A stretch of 21,251 bases of DNA from a bacterium (GTDB taxonomy: Bacteria; JAJRZV01): contig JAJRZV010000118.1 in the NCBI GenBank assembly GCA_024275095.1, forward strand, positions 1-21,251, in the 5' to 3' direction. Position numbers and translations under genes: made by a program. A model generated the notes under the pieces. That model was not told where the DNA came from, searched no databases, and saw nothing but the letters and a program-made list of their open reading frames with translations. Below are positions 5,917 to 13,087 of the stretch, in pieces; position 1 is the stretch's first letter, and every line of letters starts with the position of its first letter.

Positions 5917-7395
5917 TTAAAAGAGCGCGTCGTACCACATTCTTCTTTGTCTTTCATTGACCAGGCTTGTGGACACATGCTTTTCTTCGGTGTATGCCAG
6001 CAGGCCGCTCTTGCCGAGTTCCCGGCCGATGCCGCTTTCCTTGTAACCTCCAAAGGGTGCATAAGGATTTAAAATATGATGCTCGTTTATCCAGACCGTT
6101 CCGGCCTGAATCTTTCTTGCCACCCCCGCTGCTCTGGTCAAATTGGATGACCATACGGAAGCAGCAAGACCATAATTTGTATCATTTGCTATGGATACAG
6201 CCTCTTCCTCATTTTTAAATTTGATAATGCTCATTACCGGACCGAAAATCTCATCCCGTTCAATAGACATGCCAGGTTTCACATCCGTAAAGATTGTGGG
6301 TTTTATGTAATATCCTTTTTCCAGATGCTCAGGTCTTGAGCCGCCTGTAACCAGCGTGGCGCCTTCTTCTGTTCCTTTTTTTATGTAGGACTCCACTTTA
6401 TCCCGATGCTCGGCAGATATCAGTGGCCCCATTCCCGTGGTCATGTCCATGGGGTCGCCGACTTTTATCCTCTCAGCTCGTTCTTTAACCCGTGAGAGAA
6501 ATTCGTCGTAGATTGAACTGTGGACAAGCACTCTCGAGCCGGAAGTACAAACCTGACCTGAATGATAGAAATTTGCAAAAAGAGCCCCGTCTATAGCCAG
6601 ATTAAGGTCGGCATCATCGAAAACAACAAAAGGATTCTTTCCTCCGAGTTCAAGTGTAATTCTTTCTATCCGACCTGAAGCGAGCTCGTATATTCTTTTC
6701 CCCACAGCAGTAGAGCCTGTGAAAGATATTTTTCTGATTGAGGGATGTTTAACAAGCGCTCCACCGGTTTCGGCATCGCCTGTAACGATGTTGAATACTC
6801 CCTCTGGCAGACCTGCTTCAAGAAAGATTTCAGCAAGCATAAAGGCTGTCAGAGGGGTTTGAGGAGCAGGCTTGAGCACAACCGTGTTGCCCATAACAAT
6901 TGCTGGAGCCACTTTCCACACAGCCATTAAAAGGGGAAAGTTCCACGGTATAATGCATCCGCATACTCCGAGAGGTTCTCTTCTGACAAAGCTGAAATTG
7001 ATGAAAAGGTTTTCCTCGATCCTTACATTATCGTGCAGGAGCTCTGTGGCAAGATGCGAAAATGCCCTCAGGTTTGCTGCTGCAAAATTAACGTCACCCA
7101 GGGCTTTTCGCATGGTGCATCCCGAATTTTCGACTTCTGTTTTCGCAATTTCCATGGTTTTTGAGGTTAACAGTTTGGCTGCCTTTCTCAATACCTCGGC
7201 TCTTTTTTCAACATTCTTTTTAGACCATGTCTTGAAGGCTTTTTCGGCCGATTGAACCGCCATATCCACATCTGTTTCTGAAGACCACACAATTTCCTCA
7301 ATTACTTCTTCTGTAGCAGGGTTGATGATTTTGCCGACATTTTTGGGACCGCTACTTTCCACTTTTTTACCGTCTATAAAAGTACCCTCTATCAT
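5917..7395 (-). CDS. NAD(P)-dependent aldehyde dehydrogenase
   Basis: A 492-residue ALDH-superfamily enzyme, oxidising an aldehyde to an acid in the cytoplasm. Residues seen: oxyanion Asn152 in PWNFP, cofactor Lys175 in KPAP, general base Glu249 in LELGGKNP, catalytic Cys283 in GQVCTSGSR and cofactor Glu382 in EIFGPV. Length and motif order are normal. It resembles betaine or general aliphatic aldehyde dehydrogenases, but the substrate cannot be read. ATG 7395 has a strong ribosome-binding site (GAAGGAGG, 5-6 bases upstream); a TTG at 7431 lies inside a hairpin and is less likely. The gene is a single unit with its own promoter at 7450-7478 and faces away from the metal-uptake genes. An aldehyde-oxidising tungsten-type enzyme is encoded at 18527, but no shared regulation is visible. 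Confidence 0.92.
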   Translation of the reverse strand: MIEGTFIDGKKVESSGPKNVGKIINPATEEVIEEIVWSSETDVDMAVQSAEKAFKTWSKKNVEKRAEVLRKAAKLLTSKTMEIAKTEVENSGCTMRKALGDVNFAAANLRAFSHLATELLHDNVRIEENLFINFSFVRREPLGVCGCIIPWNFPLLMAVWKVAPAIVMGNTVVLKPAPQTPLTAFMLAEIFLEAGLPEGVFNIVTGDAETGGALVKHPSIRKISFTGSTAVGKRIYELASGRIERITLELGGKNPFVVFDDADLNLAIDGALFANFYHSGQVCTSGSRVLVHSSIYDEFLSRVKERAERIKVGDPMDMTTGMGPLISAEHRDKVESYIKKGTEEGATLVTGGSRPEHLEKGYYIKPTIFTDVKPGMSIERDEIFGPVMSIIKFKNEEEAVSIANDTNYGLAASVWSSNLTRAAGVARKIQAGTVWINEHHILNPYAPFGGYKESGIGRELGKSGLLAYTEEKHVSTSLVNERQRRMWYDALF

Positions 7396-7421
7396 TTTGC
7401 CTCCTTCGAGCGTATTTTTTT

Positions 7422-7444
7422 GCTCCGTCAAGGAGCTTTTTATT
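7422..7444 (+). terminator. Hairpin plus T tract in the ALDH 5' leader
   Basis: GCTCC-GTCAA-GGAGC followed by TTTTTATT on the plus strand. It lies in the untranslated leader of the aldehyde dehydrogenase (transcribed leftward) and would terminate only rightward transcripts, though no rightward gene ends here. It might block antisense transcription or be a structural leader element. Confidence 0.35.
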
Positions 7445-7449
7445 CAGGT

Positions 7450-7478
7450 ATTCTAATTGCTGAACGAAAGGAGTTCAA
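7450..7478 (-). promoter_or_regulatory. Promoter of the aldehyde dehydrogenase, with dyad
   Basis: On the minus strand: TTGAAC, a 17-base spacer, TAGAAT. A dyad TGAAC-tcctttc-GTTCA overlaps the -35 element and spacer, the usual place for a repressor operator. The start of transcription should be near 7443, with a leader of about 48 bases. Confidence 0.55.
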
Positions 7479-7543
7479 TTTTATTGCGTATATCTGAGAA
7501 TGCCGTTCAGTAGTGTGTGCGTGCTTTGCGAAAGACGTTTTTG

Positions 7544-7572
7544 TTGACGTACCGAGATTTCAGTGTTACGGT
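7544..7572 (+). promoter_or_regulatory. Promoter candidate for the metal-uptake gene set
   Basis: TTGACG (7544-7549), a 17-base spacer and TACGGT (7567-7572). The predicted start of transcription (about 7579) lies upstream of GTG 7602 but downstream of GTG 7563, supporting the later start codon. Confidence 0.4.
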
Positions 7573-7601
7573 TTTGTAAAAAAGTAATACAGAGGGATGT
7601 C

Positions 7602-8402
7602 GTGAAAAAGAAAGTGCAGTTTGTAAAGGGCTTTTTCAAGACAATGACAGGAATATTTGTATTTTGTGGTGTTGCAGGAAGTCCTTTTCTGGCCCACGCA
7701 CACCACGCACTGGAGTTCATCGATGTTGAATCATATTCAGTAGCTCCTCACCTGGGCTTTATTTTTTATACCCGTTATGATTACAGGGTAGATGATAAGA
7801 ATGACCCTTCCCTTGATCACTGGGAAATTACCCCGGGCATCTCGTGCGGACTGTTTAATTTTCTCATGCTCGATGCACACACACATCTGGCCCGTTTTGG
7901 ACCGGGACACGTGGTGGACGGTACGGAACTCCCACCGTTTTTCGAGGCCTTCAGTGTTTCAGCACTTGCACAGATTACCAGGCCCCGTCAGTTTTTCCTC
8001 GACCTTGCCTTTTATCTTTCTTATGAGAACCCTTTTGAAAGAAGCAGAAATTACTTGGATGGCAAATATGGTATCGAAGGAATGTTGGTTGCTGAACATA
8101 CTTTCGCCAATCATGCTAAGATTACGGTCAATGCAGGTTACAGCCATGAATTCGACGGGGAGACCGATTATCCGTATGCCATTGGTATTAAAACCCCTCT
8201 CACCGAAGATGAACACGGAATTTCAGCAGGACTTGAAATTTTCGGGTCATTTAAGTCAACGGAAATTGAAACACTGGCAGGGGTTTATATGCCTTTTCTG
8301 GAGTCCATTTTGATGAAGGTTGGTTTAGGGATTTCCTTTGAGGAAGAATTGGGAGCAGCAAAAGGTTACAGGGCGGCTTTCCAGCTCATGTATATTTTCT
8401 GA
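7602..8402 (+). CDS. Outer-membrane beta-barrel-like protein of a metal-uptake cluster
   Basis: A 266-residue exported protein. A basic N-terminus (MKKKVQFVKGFFKTMTG) and a hydrophobic core end at a signal-peptidase site AHA near residue 35. The mature part starts HHALEFIDVE and consists of alternating amphipathic strands with Tyr, Phe and His. The C-terminus LMYIF ends in Phe, the mark of outer-membrane barrels. Early His clusters (HAHHAL, DAHTHLARFG) would suit metal contact, which is inferred. GTG 7602 is chosen because AGAGGG lies 5-6 bases before it; an upstream GTG (7563) would extend the N-terminus by 13 residues. It is the first of four co-directional genes ending in a CbiM-type transporter subunit and could bring nickel or cobalt across the outer membrane. 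The family is not identified with certainty. Confidence 0.6.
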   Translation: MKKKVQFVKGFFKTMTGIFVFCGVAGSPFLAHAHHALEFIDVESYSVAPHLGFIFYTRYDYRVDDKNDPSLDHWEITPGISCGLFNFLMLDAHTHLARFGPGHVVDGTELPPFFEAFSVSALAQITRPRQFFLDLAFYLSYENPFERSRNYLDGKYGIEGMLVAEHTFANHAKITVNAGYSHEFDGETDYPYAIGIKTPLTEDEHGISAGLEIFGSFKSTEIETLAGVYMPFLESILMKVGLGISFEEELGAAKGYRAAFQLMYIF

Positions 8403-8413
8403 AGGAGGGGAGT

Positions 8414-9049
8414 GTGAAGCAGGTTGTCCGATATATAGCTATTATTGGTGTTGCAGTATTGCTGTTTCCTTTTAATGCCCTTGCTCATTATTTCTGGATC
8501 ACTGTGGAGCAGGTACAGGGAAAGGAGCAGGTAAGAGTATGCGGTGGGCATAACTTTCCAAAGTGTGAATTTGCTCCTGATCTGCGACGAATCAATGTAA
8601 CGGCATATCGGTATGAAGCACCAAAAGGCAAAGCTCAGATTGTGAGCCTTGCACCTTTTGGAAATACGCTGCAGGGCGAGTTCGCTGGAAAAGAAGGAAA
8701 AGGTTTTTTCTATTTCCTTCTCAGGAAGAAGACACTGCAGAGGGTCATATACTGTGGAGAATATGTGGATGTTTCTAACGCTGGTTATACAGGCCGGGTA
8801 AAGGATTTGCAGCTCTGTCCTGTAAAATTACGTATTTCAGGAACTCAATCAGCCGGGAAGATTTCAATGGTGGTTGAAGGTGAGGCAGGTCCTGTTACAT
8901 GGCAGGTGAAATGGTTTGGCCCCGATGGCAGGCAGCGGTTTCTTACGGTCTCGAAAAAGGGCCGGGAAATTCAGTTGTCCAGTGGTCTGCACATGTTTGC
9001 AGTGGAAAAGGGCGGTACGGGTTATTCTGTGGTGGTGAGGGTGCGGTGA
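8414..9049 (+). CDS. DUF4198 periplasmic protein, NikK-like
   Basis: A 211-residue exported protein. The signal peptide (MKQVVRYIAIIGVAVLLFPF...) is cleaved at ALA, so the mature chain begins HYFWITVEQ, matching the His-x-Phe-Trp-Ile start typical of DUF4198 proteins. In that family the N-terminal His is thought to meet the metal, and members sit in nickel and cobalt uptake operons (NikK in the NikKLM naming). A Cys pair (VCGGHNFPKC, about residues 43-52) could form a disulfide. GTG 8414 follows a strong ribosome-binding site (GGAGGGG), 11 bases after the previous stop. The stop overlaps the next start in a GTGA. The role as a periplasmic metal-delivery protein is inferred from family and context. 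Confidence 0.75.
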   Translation: MKQVVRYIAIIGVAVLLFPFNALAHYFWITVEQVQGKEQVRVCGGHNFPKCEFAPDLRRINVTAYRYEAPKGKAQIVSLAPFGNTLQGEFAGKEGKGFFYFLLRKKTLQRVIYCGEYVDVSNAGYTGRVKDLQLCPVKLRISGTQSAGKISMVVEGEAGPVTWQVKWFGPDGRQRFLTVSKKGREIQLSSGLHMFAVEKGGTGYSVVVRVR

Positions 9050-9486
9050 CAGGCTCTGCGTGGATTCTTCTTGTAGCTCTCTTACCGGCTCATGGTGTAG
9101 AACACAGCGTGGAGAAGAGCAAGTGTATAAAAATACACGTCGAGTACGATGATGGCTCACCAATGGAGTTTGCCGATGTGGAAGCATATGCACCGGGTAA
9201 GACAGACGAACCCTACATGGTACTTCAAACGGATGAAAAGGGTAACGTGTGTTTTCTGCCATCTGACGTAAAAGCAGGGGAATGGACATTTCGCATTGAT
9301 GATGGGCTCGGGCACGGAGCAGTGGTGAGGGTAAATGTGGAGTCTACCGGTGCTGTGAAAACATCAACGACGGTTGGGTGCCCTCAAAGCATAAGAATTC
9401 TCGCGGGGGTGGGAGTTATATGGGGTTTGGCAGGATTGTTCTTTTATCTGGCAGCACGCAGGCGTTTAAAACCTGTAAGAGATTGA
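9046..9486 (+). CDS. NikL-like membrane-anchored periplasmic protein
   Basis: A 146-residue protein. It has a short signal sequence (MTGSAWILLVALLPAHG) and a beta-sandwich domain resembling carboxypeptidase regulatory-like folds (about residues 25-105, with KIHVEYDDGSPMEFADVEAY and TDEKGNVCFLP). A C-terminal membrane helix follows (about 118-140, GVIWGLAGLFFYLAARRR). This architecture fits NikL, the extra subunit of some nickel ECF transporters. The GTG start shares four bases (GTGA) with the preceding stop, so translation is coupled. It lies between the DUF4198 gene and the CbiM/NikM gene. Confidence 0.7.
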   Translation: MTGSAWILLVALLPAHGVEHSVEKSKCIKIHVEYDDGSPMEFADVEAYAPGKTDEPYMVLQTDEKGNVCFLPSDVKAGEWTFRIDDGLGHGAVVRVNVESTGAVKTSTTVGCPQSIRILAGVGVIWGLAGLFFYLAARRRLKPVRD

Positions 9487-9501
9487 CCTCCAGGAGTAAA
9501 G

Positions 9502-10110
9502 ATGCACATACCTGATGGTTTCCTTACTCCAGAAGTGGTTGCGGTGACAGATGCCGCGGGATACTCGGTATTTTTATGGGCTGCCAGGAAGGTTTCGAAA
9601 ACTGAAGACGTGGAACGCATACCCTTGATGGGACTGGTGGGTGCTTTTGTTTTTGCAGTAAACATGTTCAGCTTCCCCGTACCCGGGGGCACATCCGCGC
9701 ATCTCACTGGTGCAGTATTTGCATGTTTCCTTCTTGGACCCCTGGAAGGTTATTTTGTGGTATCGTGTGCACTTCTGCTGCAGGCGCTGTTGTTCCAGCA
9801 CGGGGGTATACTCACCTCCGGTGCGAATATGATCAACATTGCCTTAACGGCATTCGTGTTTTCTGTCCCGGCGAGAAAATTGTTTTACCGCTCACGCGCA
9901 GCCGGTTCAATAGCAGCTGGTATGGCTGCATTTGCTGCGGTAATTACAGGTTCAGTACTCTGTTCACTGGAACTTGCACTTTCCGGACGTGCGCCGCTTT
10001 CGACCACCCTTATTGCAATGGTAACCGCCAACTTTGTCCCGGCTATTATGGATGGTGGGGTTACGCTGGTGCTTGCTCGCTCTACTGCGAGGTATTTCCG
10101 GTCTCCCTGA
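9502..10110 (+). CDS. nikM: CbiM/NikM-type S-component for nickel or cobalt uptake
   Basis: A 202-residue integral membrane protein with the CbiM family start MHIPDGFLTP; in solved homologues the N-terminal amine and His2 bind Ni or Co. Further signatures are VPGGTSAHLTGAVFACFLLG (about residues 55-75, with the conserved His) and QALLFQHGGILTSGANMINI (about 92-112). About six membrane segments are expected. The length is that of CbiM/NikM without a fused CbiN-like tail. The ribosome-binding site CCAGGAG precedes the ATG. Together with the two upstream genes it forms a K-L-M set; no CbiQ/NikQ or CbiO/NikO gene follows. The 3' end overlaps the convergent MFS gene by 29 bases. Nickel versus cobalt cannot be told from sequence; nickel is favoured by the K/L partners. 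Confidence 0.88.
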   Translation: MHIPDGFLTPEVVAVTDAAGYSVFLWAARKVSKTEDVERIPLMGLVGAFVFAVNMFSFPVPGGTSAHLTGAVFACFLLGPLEGYFVVSCALLLQALLFQHGGILTSGANMINIALTAFVFSVPARKLFYRSRAAGSIAAGMAAFAAVITGSVLCSLELALSGRAPLSTTLIAMVTANFVPAIMDGGVTLVLARSTARYFRSP

Positions 10111-11254
10111 ATAAGAATGCTCCCAAAATAAAGGAGAGCAACCCTGCTGAGACACCCAGGGCAAAGGCAGCGCTTGCTCCGTATAGAGACCACAGCCACC
10201 CCGCGGCCACACTGCTTACGAAATTACCGGCCGCGGTGAAAAGGTAGAATATGCCGATACCGGAAGCTCGTTTTTCAGGTCCGGCCAGTTCGGAAACGTA
10301 GGTTCTTGAGGCTGTTTGATACATGCTTGAGGCAGCTCCGTAAACAGCAAATACGATGAGAAGGGTTAGTTGTGCCGACACAGTGCCTGCCACAACGCAG
10401 GCAGTAATGAACAGAAGATATGCGACGAGCATTCCTTTTTTTCTTCCGTACCTGTCCAGCAGAAATCCCGCAGGATAGGACACTAACACATAAACCAGGT
10501 TGTATTCGAACCAGAGCAGTGAAACCTGATAAGGTACGTATCCCGTAGCATCGGCCTGAAGGATGAAGAATGCATAGCTGAAAAATCCCATGTTGAAAAG
10601 AGTGTTCACTCCAACAAAAGCCCAGTATCCAGGTGTATAGCCCCTCACTGCAAGGGCAAAAGGGACAGGGCCTTTACCTTTGACTTCTTTTACGAAAAAG
10701 ATCAGAAGAATTACCGCGATGAAAGCAGGAACCAGCGATAGATAAAAAACATTTCGAATATCGGCAAAATGCCACTTGAGCACTGCGCCGGCAATCAGTG
10801 CACCTGCAAGTGCGCCCGACTGGTCCATTGCCCGGTGAAATCCGAACCAGCGTCCTCTGGATTCAGAAACGGTAGAGTCTGCAATGATGGCATCTCTGGG
10901 TGCAGTGCGTATGCCTTTGCCCACGCGGTCGAGGCTTCTGGCTGCAAGGACATGCCATGGAGCAGTTGCAAGGGCAAATCCCCCTTTGCTGAATGCAGAA
11001 AATGAGTAACCGAACACAACCAGCGGTTTACGACGTCCAAGGCGATCGGAAAGGATTCCGCTGAAGGCTTTGAGCAGACTTGAAATGGCCTCCGCGATAC
11101 CTTCGACAAGCCCGACAAAAGCCTTCCCGGCACCCAGCACGTCCACGAGAAACACGGGTATAAGCGGGAATATCATTTCACTGGAGAGATCAGTAAAAAA
11201 TGATGCCCATCCGAGAGCAATGATATTTCGACGGTTTTCCTTTTTACCGGCCAT
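10082..11254 (-). CDS. MFS transporter
   Basis: A 390-residue protein with 12 predicted membrane segments in two halves. The first half carries SFFTDLSSEMIFPLIPVFL, an A-motif-like GILSDRLGRRKPLV loop (about residues 64-77) and ARSLDRVGKGIRTAPRDAII. The second half has a repeat of the loop, FLLDRYGRKKG. This subfamily is widespread in anaerobic and delta-type bacteria; substrates are mostly unknown. It is the last gene of the operon beginning at tmk, 20 bases after the receiver-like gene. It ends in TAG with a TAA six codons later, inside the 3' end of the convergent nikM gene. ATG start, with only a weak AAGG upstream. Confidence 0.85.
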   Translation of the reverse strand: MAGKKENRRNIIALGWASFFTDLSSEMIFPLIPVFLVDVLGAGKAFVGLVEGIAEAISSLLKAFSGILSDRLGRRKPLVVFGYSFSAFSKGGFALATAPWHVLAARSLDRVGKGIRTAPRDAIIADSTVSESRGRWFGFHRAMDQSGALAGALIAGAVLKWHFADIRNVFYLSLVPAFIAVILLIFFVKEVKGKGPVPFALAVRGYTPGYWAFVGVNTLFNMGFFSYAFFILQADATGYVPYQVSLLWFEYNLVYVLVSYPAGFLLDRYGRKKGMLVAYLLFITACVVAGTVSAQLTLLIVFAVYGAASSMYQTASRTYVSELAGPEKRASGIGIFYLFTAAGNFVSSVAAGWLWSLYGASAAFALGVSAGLLSFILGAFLFRETGNTSQ

Positions 11255-11274
11255 CAGAATGCCTTGGCGTTTGT

Positions 11275-11667
11275 TTAAAGAGCAAGTGAGTCAGTAACCT
11301 TTTTTACCACATCTTCGACACTTACAGGACGTCTCAAAATCTCGACTTTCCTGGAAATTTCTGCAGGAAGTGAATCTGTAAACGAGCTCATTATAACGAA
11401 CACGCGGCATTGAGGTGTTCGTGAAAGGATGAGATTTATAATTTCTTCACCATTTAATGTGCGGGTTATATCTACTACTGCTCCGATTACTTCCACGTGT
11501 TTTTCCTGGACCCAGCTTTTAACATCCTCGATAGATTCACAGCCCAGGGCTTCTAAACCTCTGTCCCGGAGAGTGGCACGAACGAGAACCCTTTCCCACT
11601 GATCCCCGGAGACAACCAGAACTACTTTTACACGGAAATCGGACATGCGGCTATTATCCCAGGTCAT
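11275..11667 (-). CDS. Receiver-like (CheY-fold) small protein, atypical
   Basis: 130 residues with the alternation of a CheY-type receiver domain: strand VKVVLVVS, helix, strand VIGAVVDITRT with Asp66 at the phosphorylation position, strand CRVFVIMSSF, and VEILRRPVSVEDVVKKV near the end. The acidic pair normally after strand 1 is absent (SGDQWERV), and the conserved Lys-Pro near the C-terminus is Arg-Pro. Normal phosphotransfer is therefore doubtful and it may be a pseudo-receiver. No output domain is present. The ATG at 11667 overlaps the preceding gene by 14 bases; ATG 11646 is an alternative. Embedded in a housekeeping operon with no kinase nearby. Confidence 0.6.
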   Translation of the reverse strand: MTWDNSRMSDFRVKVVLVVSGDQWERVLVRATLRDRGLEALGCESIEDVKSWVQEKHVEVIGAVVDITRTLNGEEIINLILSRTPQCRVFVIMSSFTDSLPAEISRKVEILRRPVSVEDVVKKVTDSLAL

Positions 11668-13087
11668 TAAACGGCCTCATCCTTAACGGGACGTTGAGTG
11701 TATCTGCCACTGTCTGCACATCTTTTACCCGGAATGCACCGGGGATTTCCACTGCGGTTACCACAACGCGGGCGTATTTTGTGGCACTGCGAACGAAATT
11801 GAGAAGAGCGTTGAATGCGTCCATCCCCGAGGGAGGACGACATAGTTTGTTGTAAGTAGCTGCATCCGGCGCGTTTAAACTCACAGAATACATATCAATC
11901 AGTCCCTTCAAATATGCGGGAACATCAATTCCATGTACGGCGCTTGCCAGTCCGTCTGTATCTATCCTGATTGAGGCCGCTCCACGCTTTTTCAGCACTG
12001 AAGCTACATCTTTTACCACATCCAATCTGAGCAGCGGTTCTCCATATCCGCAAAAGACCACTTCATCATACCGGGATACATTATCGCCAACTGCATCCAG
12101 TATTTCATTTGTAGAGGGCTCTTTGTCGAGTTTGAGGTAATGTCCCTTTACGTACCATGAGCGAAATTTCCCACAAAAAGTGCAGGTGTTGGTGCACCTG
12201 TTGGTGATGTTCAAGTAAAGGGAATTTCTTATCCGATAGGCTATCTTGGGTTCATTTTCGTACGGAATTTTGAACGCCCTGTGAAAGTTTAAATTGGTCA
12301 CCCGCATGACGTCTTCTGGTGCAAGATTTTTCAGGCGGGCGATCTCTTCTACCACTTCCTTTACACGTGCCGGCTCATTGCGTTTGCCTCTGTAGGGATG
12401 TGGTGAAAGGAAGGGGGAATCGGTTTCTACAAGAAATGCCTCCACCGGAAGGGTCTGTACCACTTCACGTACGCGGGATTTTTTGAAGGTAACAGTGCCC
12501 GATATGGAAAGATAAAAACCCAGAGAAAGAGCTTTTCGTGCCTGTTCCACGTCACCTGAAAAACAGTGGAAAATTCCGCCTGTTAAGCCGTTACCTTCCT
12601 TCTCCACAATTGCGAGAGCATCGTCCATTGCATCGCGTACGTGAACAACAAGAGGTTTTTGAAGTTCTGCCGAAAGTCGTAGAGATTTTGTAAACCATTT
12701 TTTCTGTACGGCAACAGGAGAGTATTTTTTGGCATAATCCAAGCCTGTTTCTCCTAAGGCGACGAACAACGGGTCAGAGCGCAGGGTCTTTATTCGTTCA
12801 AACCATTCATCATCTGCCATTGCTGTTTCATGGGGATGTACACCGGCAGCGTAATATATACCTCTGTGCGAATGTGCGATTTTCCTGGCGTCTTCTATAC
12901 TTTTTAGACCTTCACCACATCCTACTTCTACCATCCATTTTACGCCTGTGTATTCCGCGCGGCGTATGACATCATCGCGGTCTTCACCATAATGGGGAAA
13001 ATGAAGGTGAACGTGAGAATCTGTCAGGACTTCATCTATTCTATGCGGGGAAAGATGGGTGTCAGATCCCCGATTTTTGTTTTCCAT
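11654..13087 (-). CDS. TatD family metallohydrolase fused to a radical SAM domain
   Basis: 477 residues. Residues 20-270 are TatD: DSHVHL (His25, His27), GETGLDY (Glu113), VVHVRD (His149), FHCFSG (His174) and ETDSPF (Asp223), all metal or catalytic residues of the two-metal TatD DNase family. Residues 280-477 are a radical SAM domain with the CTNTCTFC cluster motif (Cys298, 302, 305) and a GYGEP motif (347-351). This pairing is a known family, the TatD-associated radical SAM protein; its reaction is not established. The ATG at 13087 is chosen for its ribosome-binding site GTGGGGGAG, 6 bases upstream. A GTG at 13102 lies inside that site. The gene begins 52 bases inside the end of metG. Confidence 0.9.
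   Translation of the reverse strand: MENKNRGSDTHLSPHRIDEVLTDSHVHLHFPHYGEDRDDVIRRAEYTGVKWMVEVGCGEGLKSIEDARKIAHSHRGIYYAAGVHPHETAMADDEWFERIKTLRSDPLFVALGETGLDYAKKYSPVAVQKKWFTKSLRLSAELQKPLVVHVRDAMDDALAIVEKEGNGLTGGIFHCFSGDVEQARKALSLGFYLSISGTVTFKKSRVREVVQTLPVEAFLVETDSPFLSPHPYRGKRNEPARVKEVVEEIARLKNLAPEDVMRVTNLNFHRAFKIPYENEPKIAYRIRNSLYLNITNRCTNTCTFCGKFRSWYVKGHYLKLDKEPSTNEILDAVGDNVSRYDEVVFCGYGEPLLRLDVVKDVASVLKKRGAASIRIDTDGLASAVHGIDVPAYLKGLIDMYSVSLNAPDAATYNKLCRPPSGMDAFNALLNFVRSATKYARVVVTAVEIPGAFRVKDVQTVADTLNVPLRMRPFNDLG

Noticed and set aside
7396-7431. Upstream TTG start of the aldehyde dehydrogenase
   Set aside because: It falls within a hairpin, lacks a ribosome-binding site and adds residues outside the family, whereas ATG 7395 has GAAGGAGG at ideal spacing.
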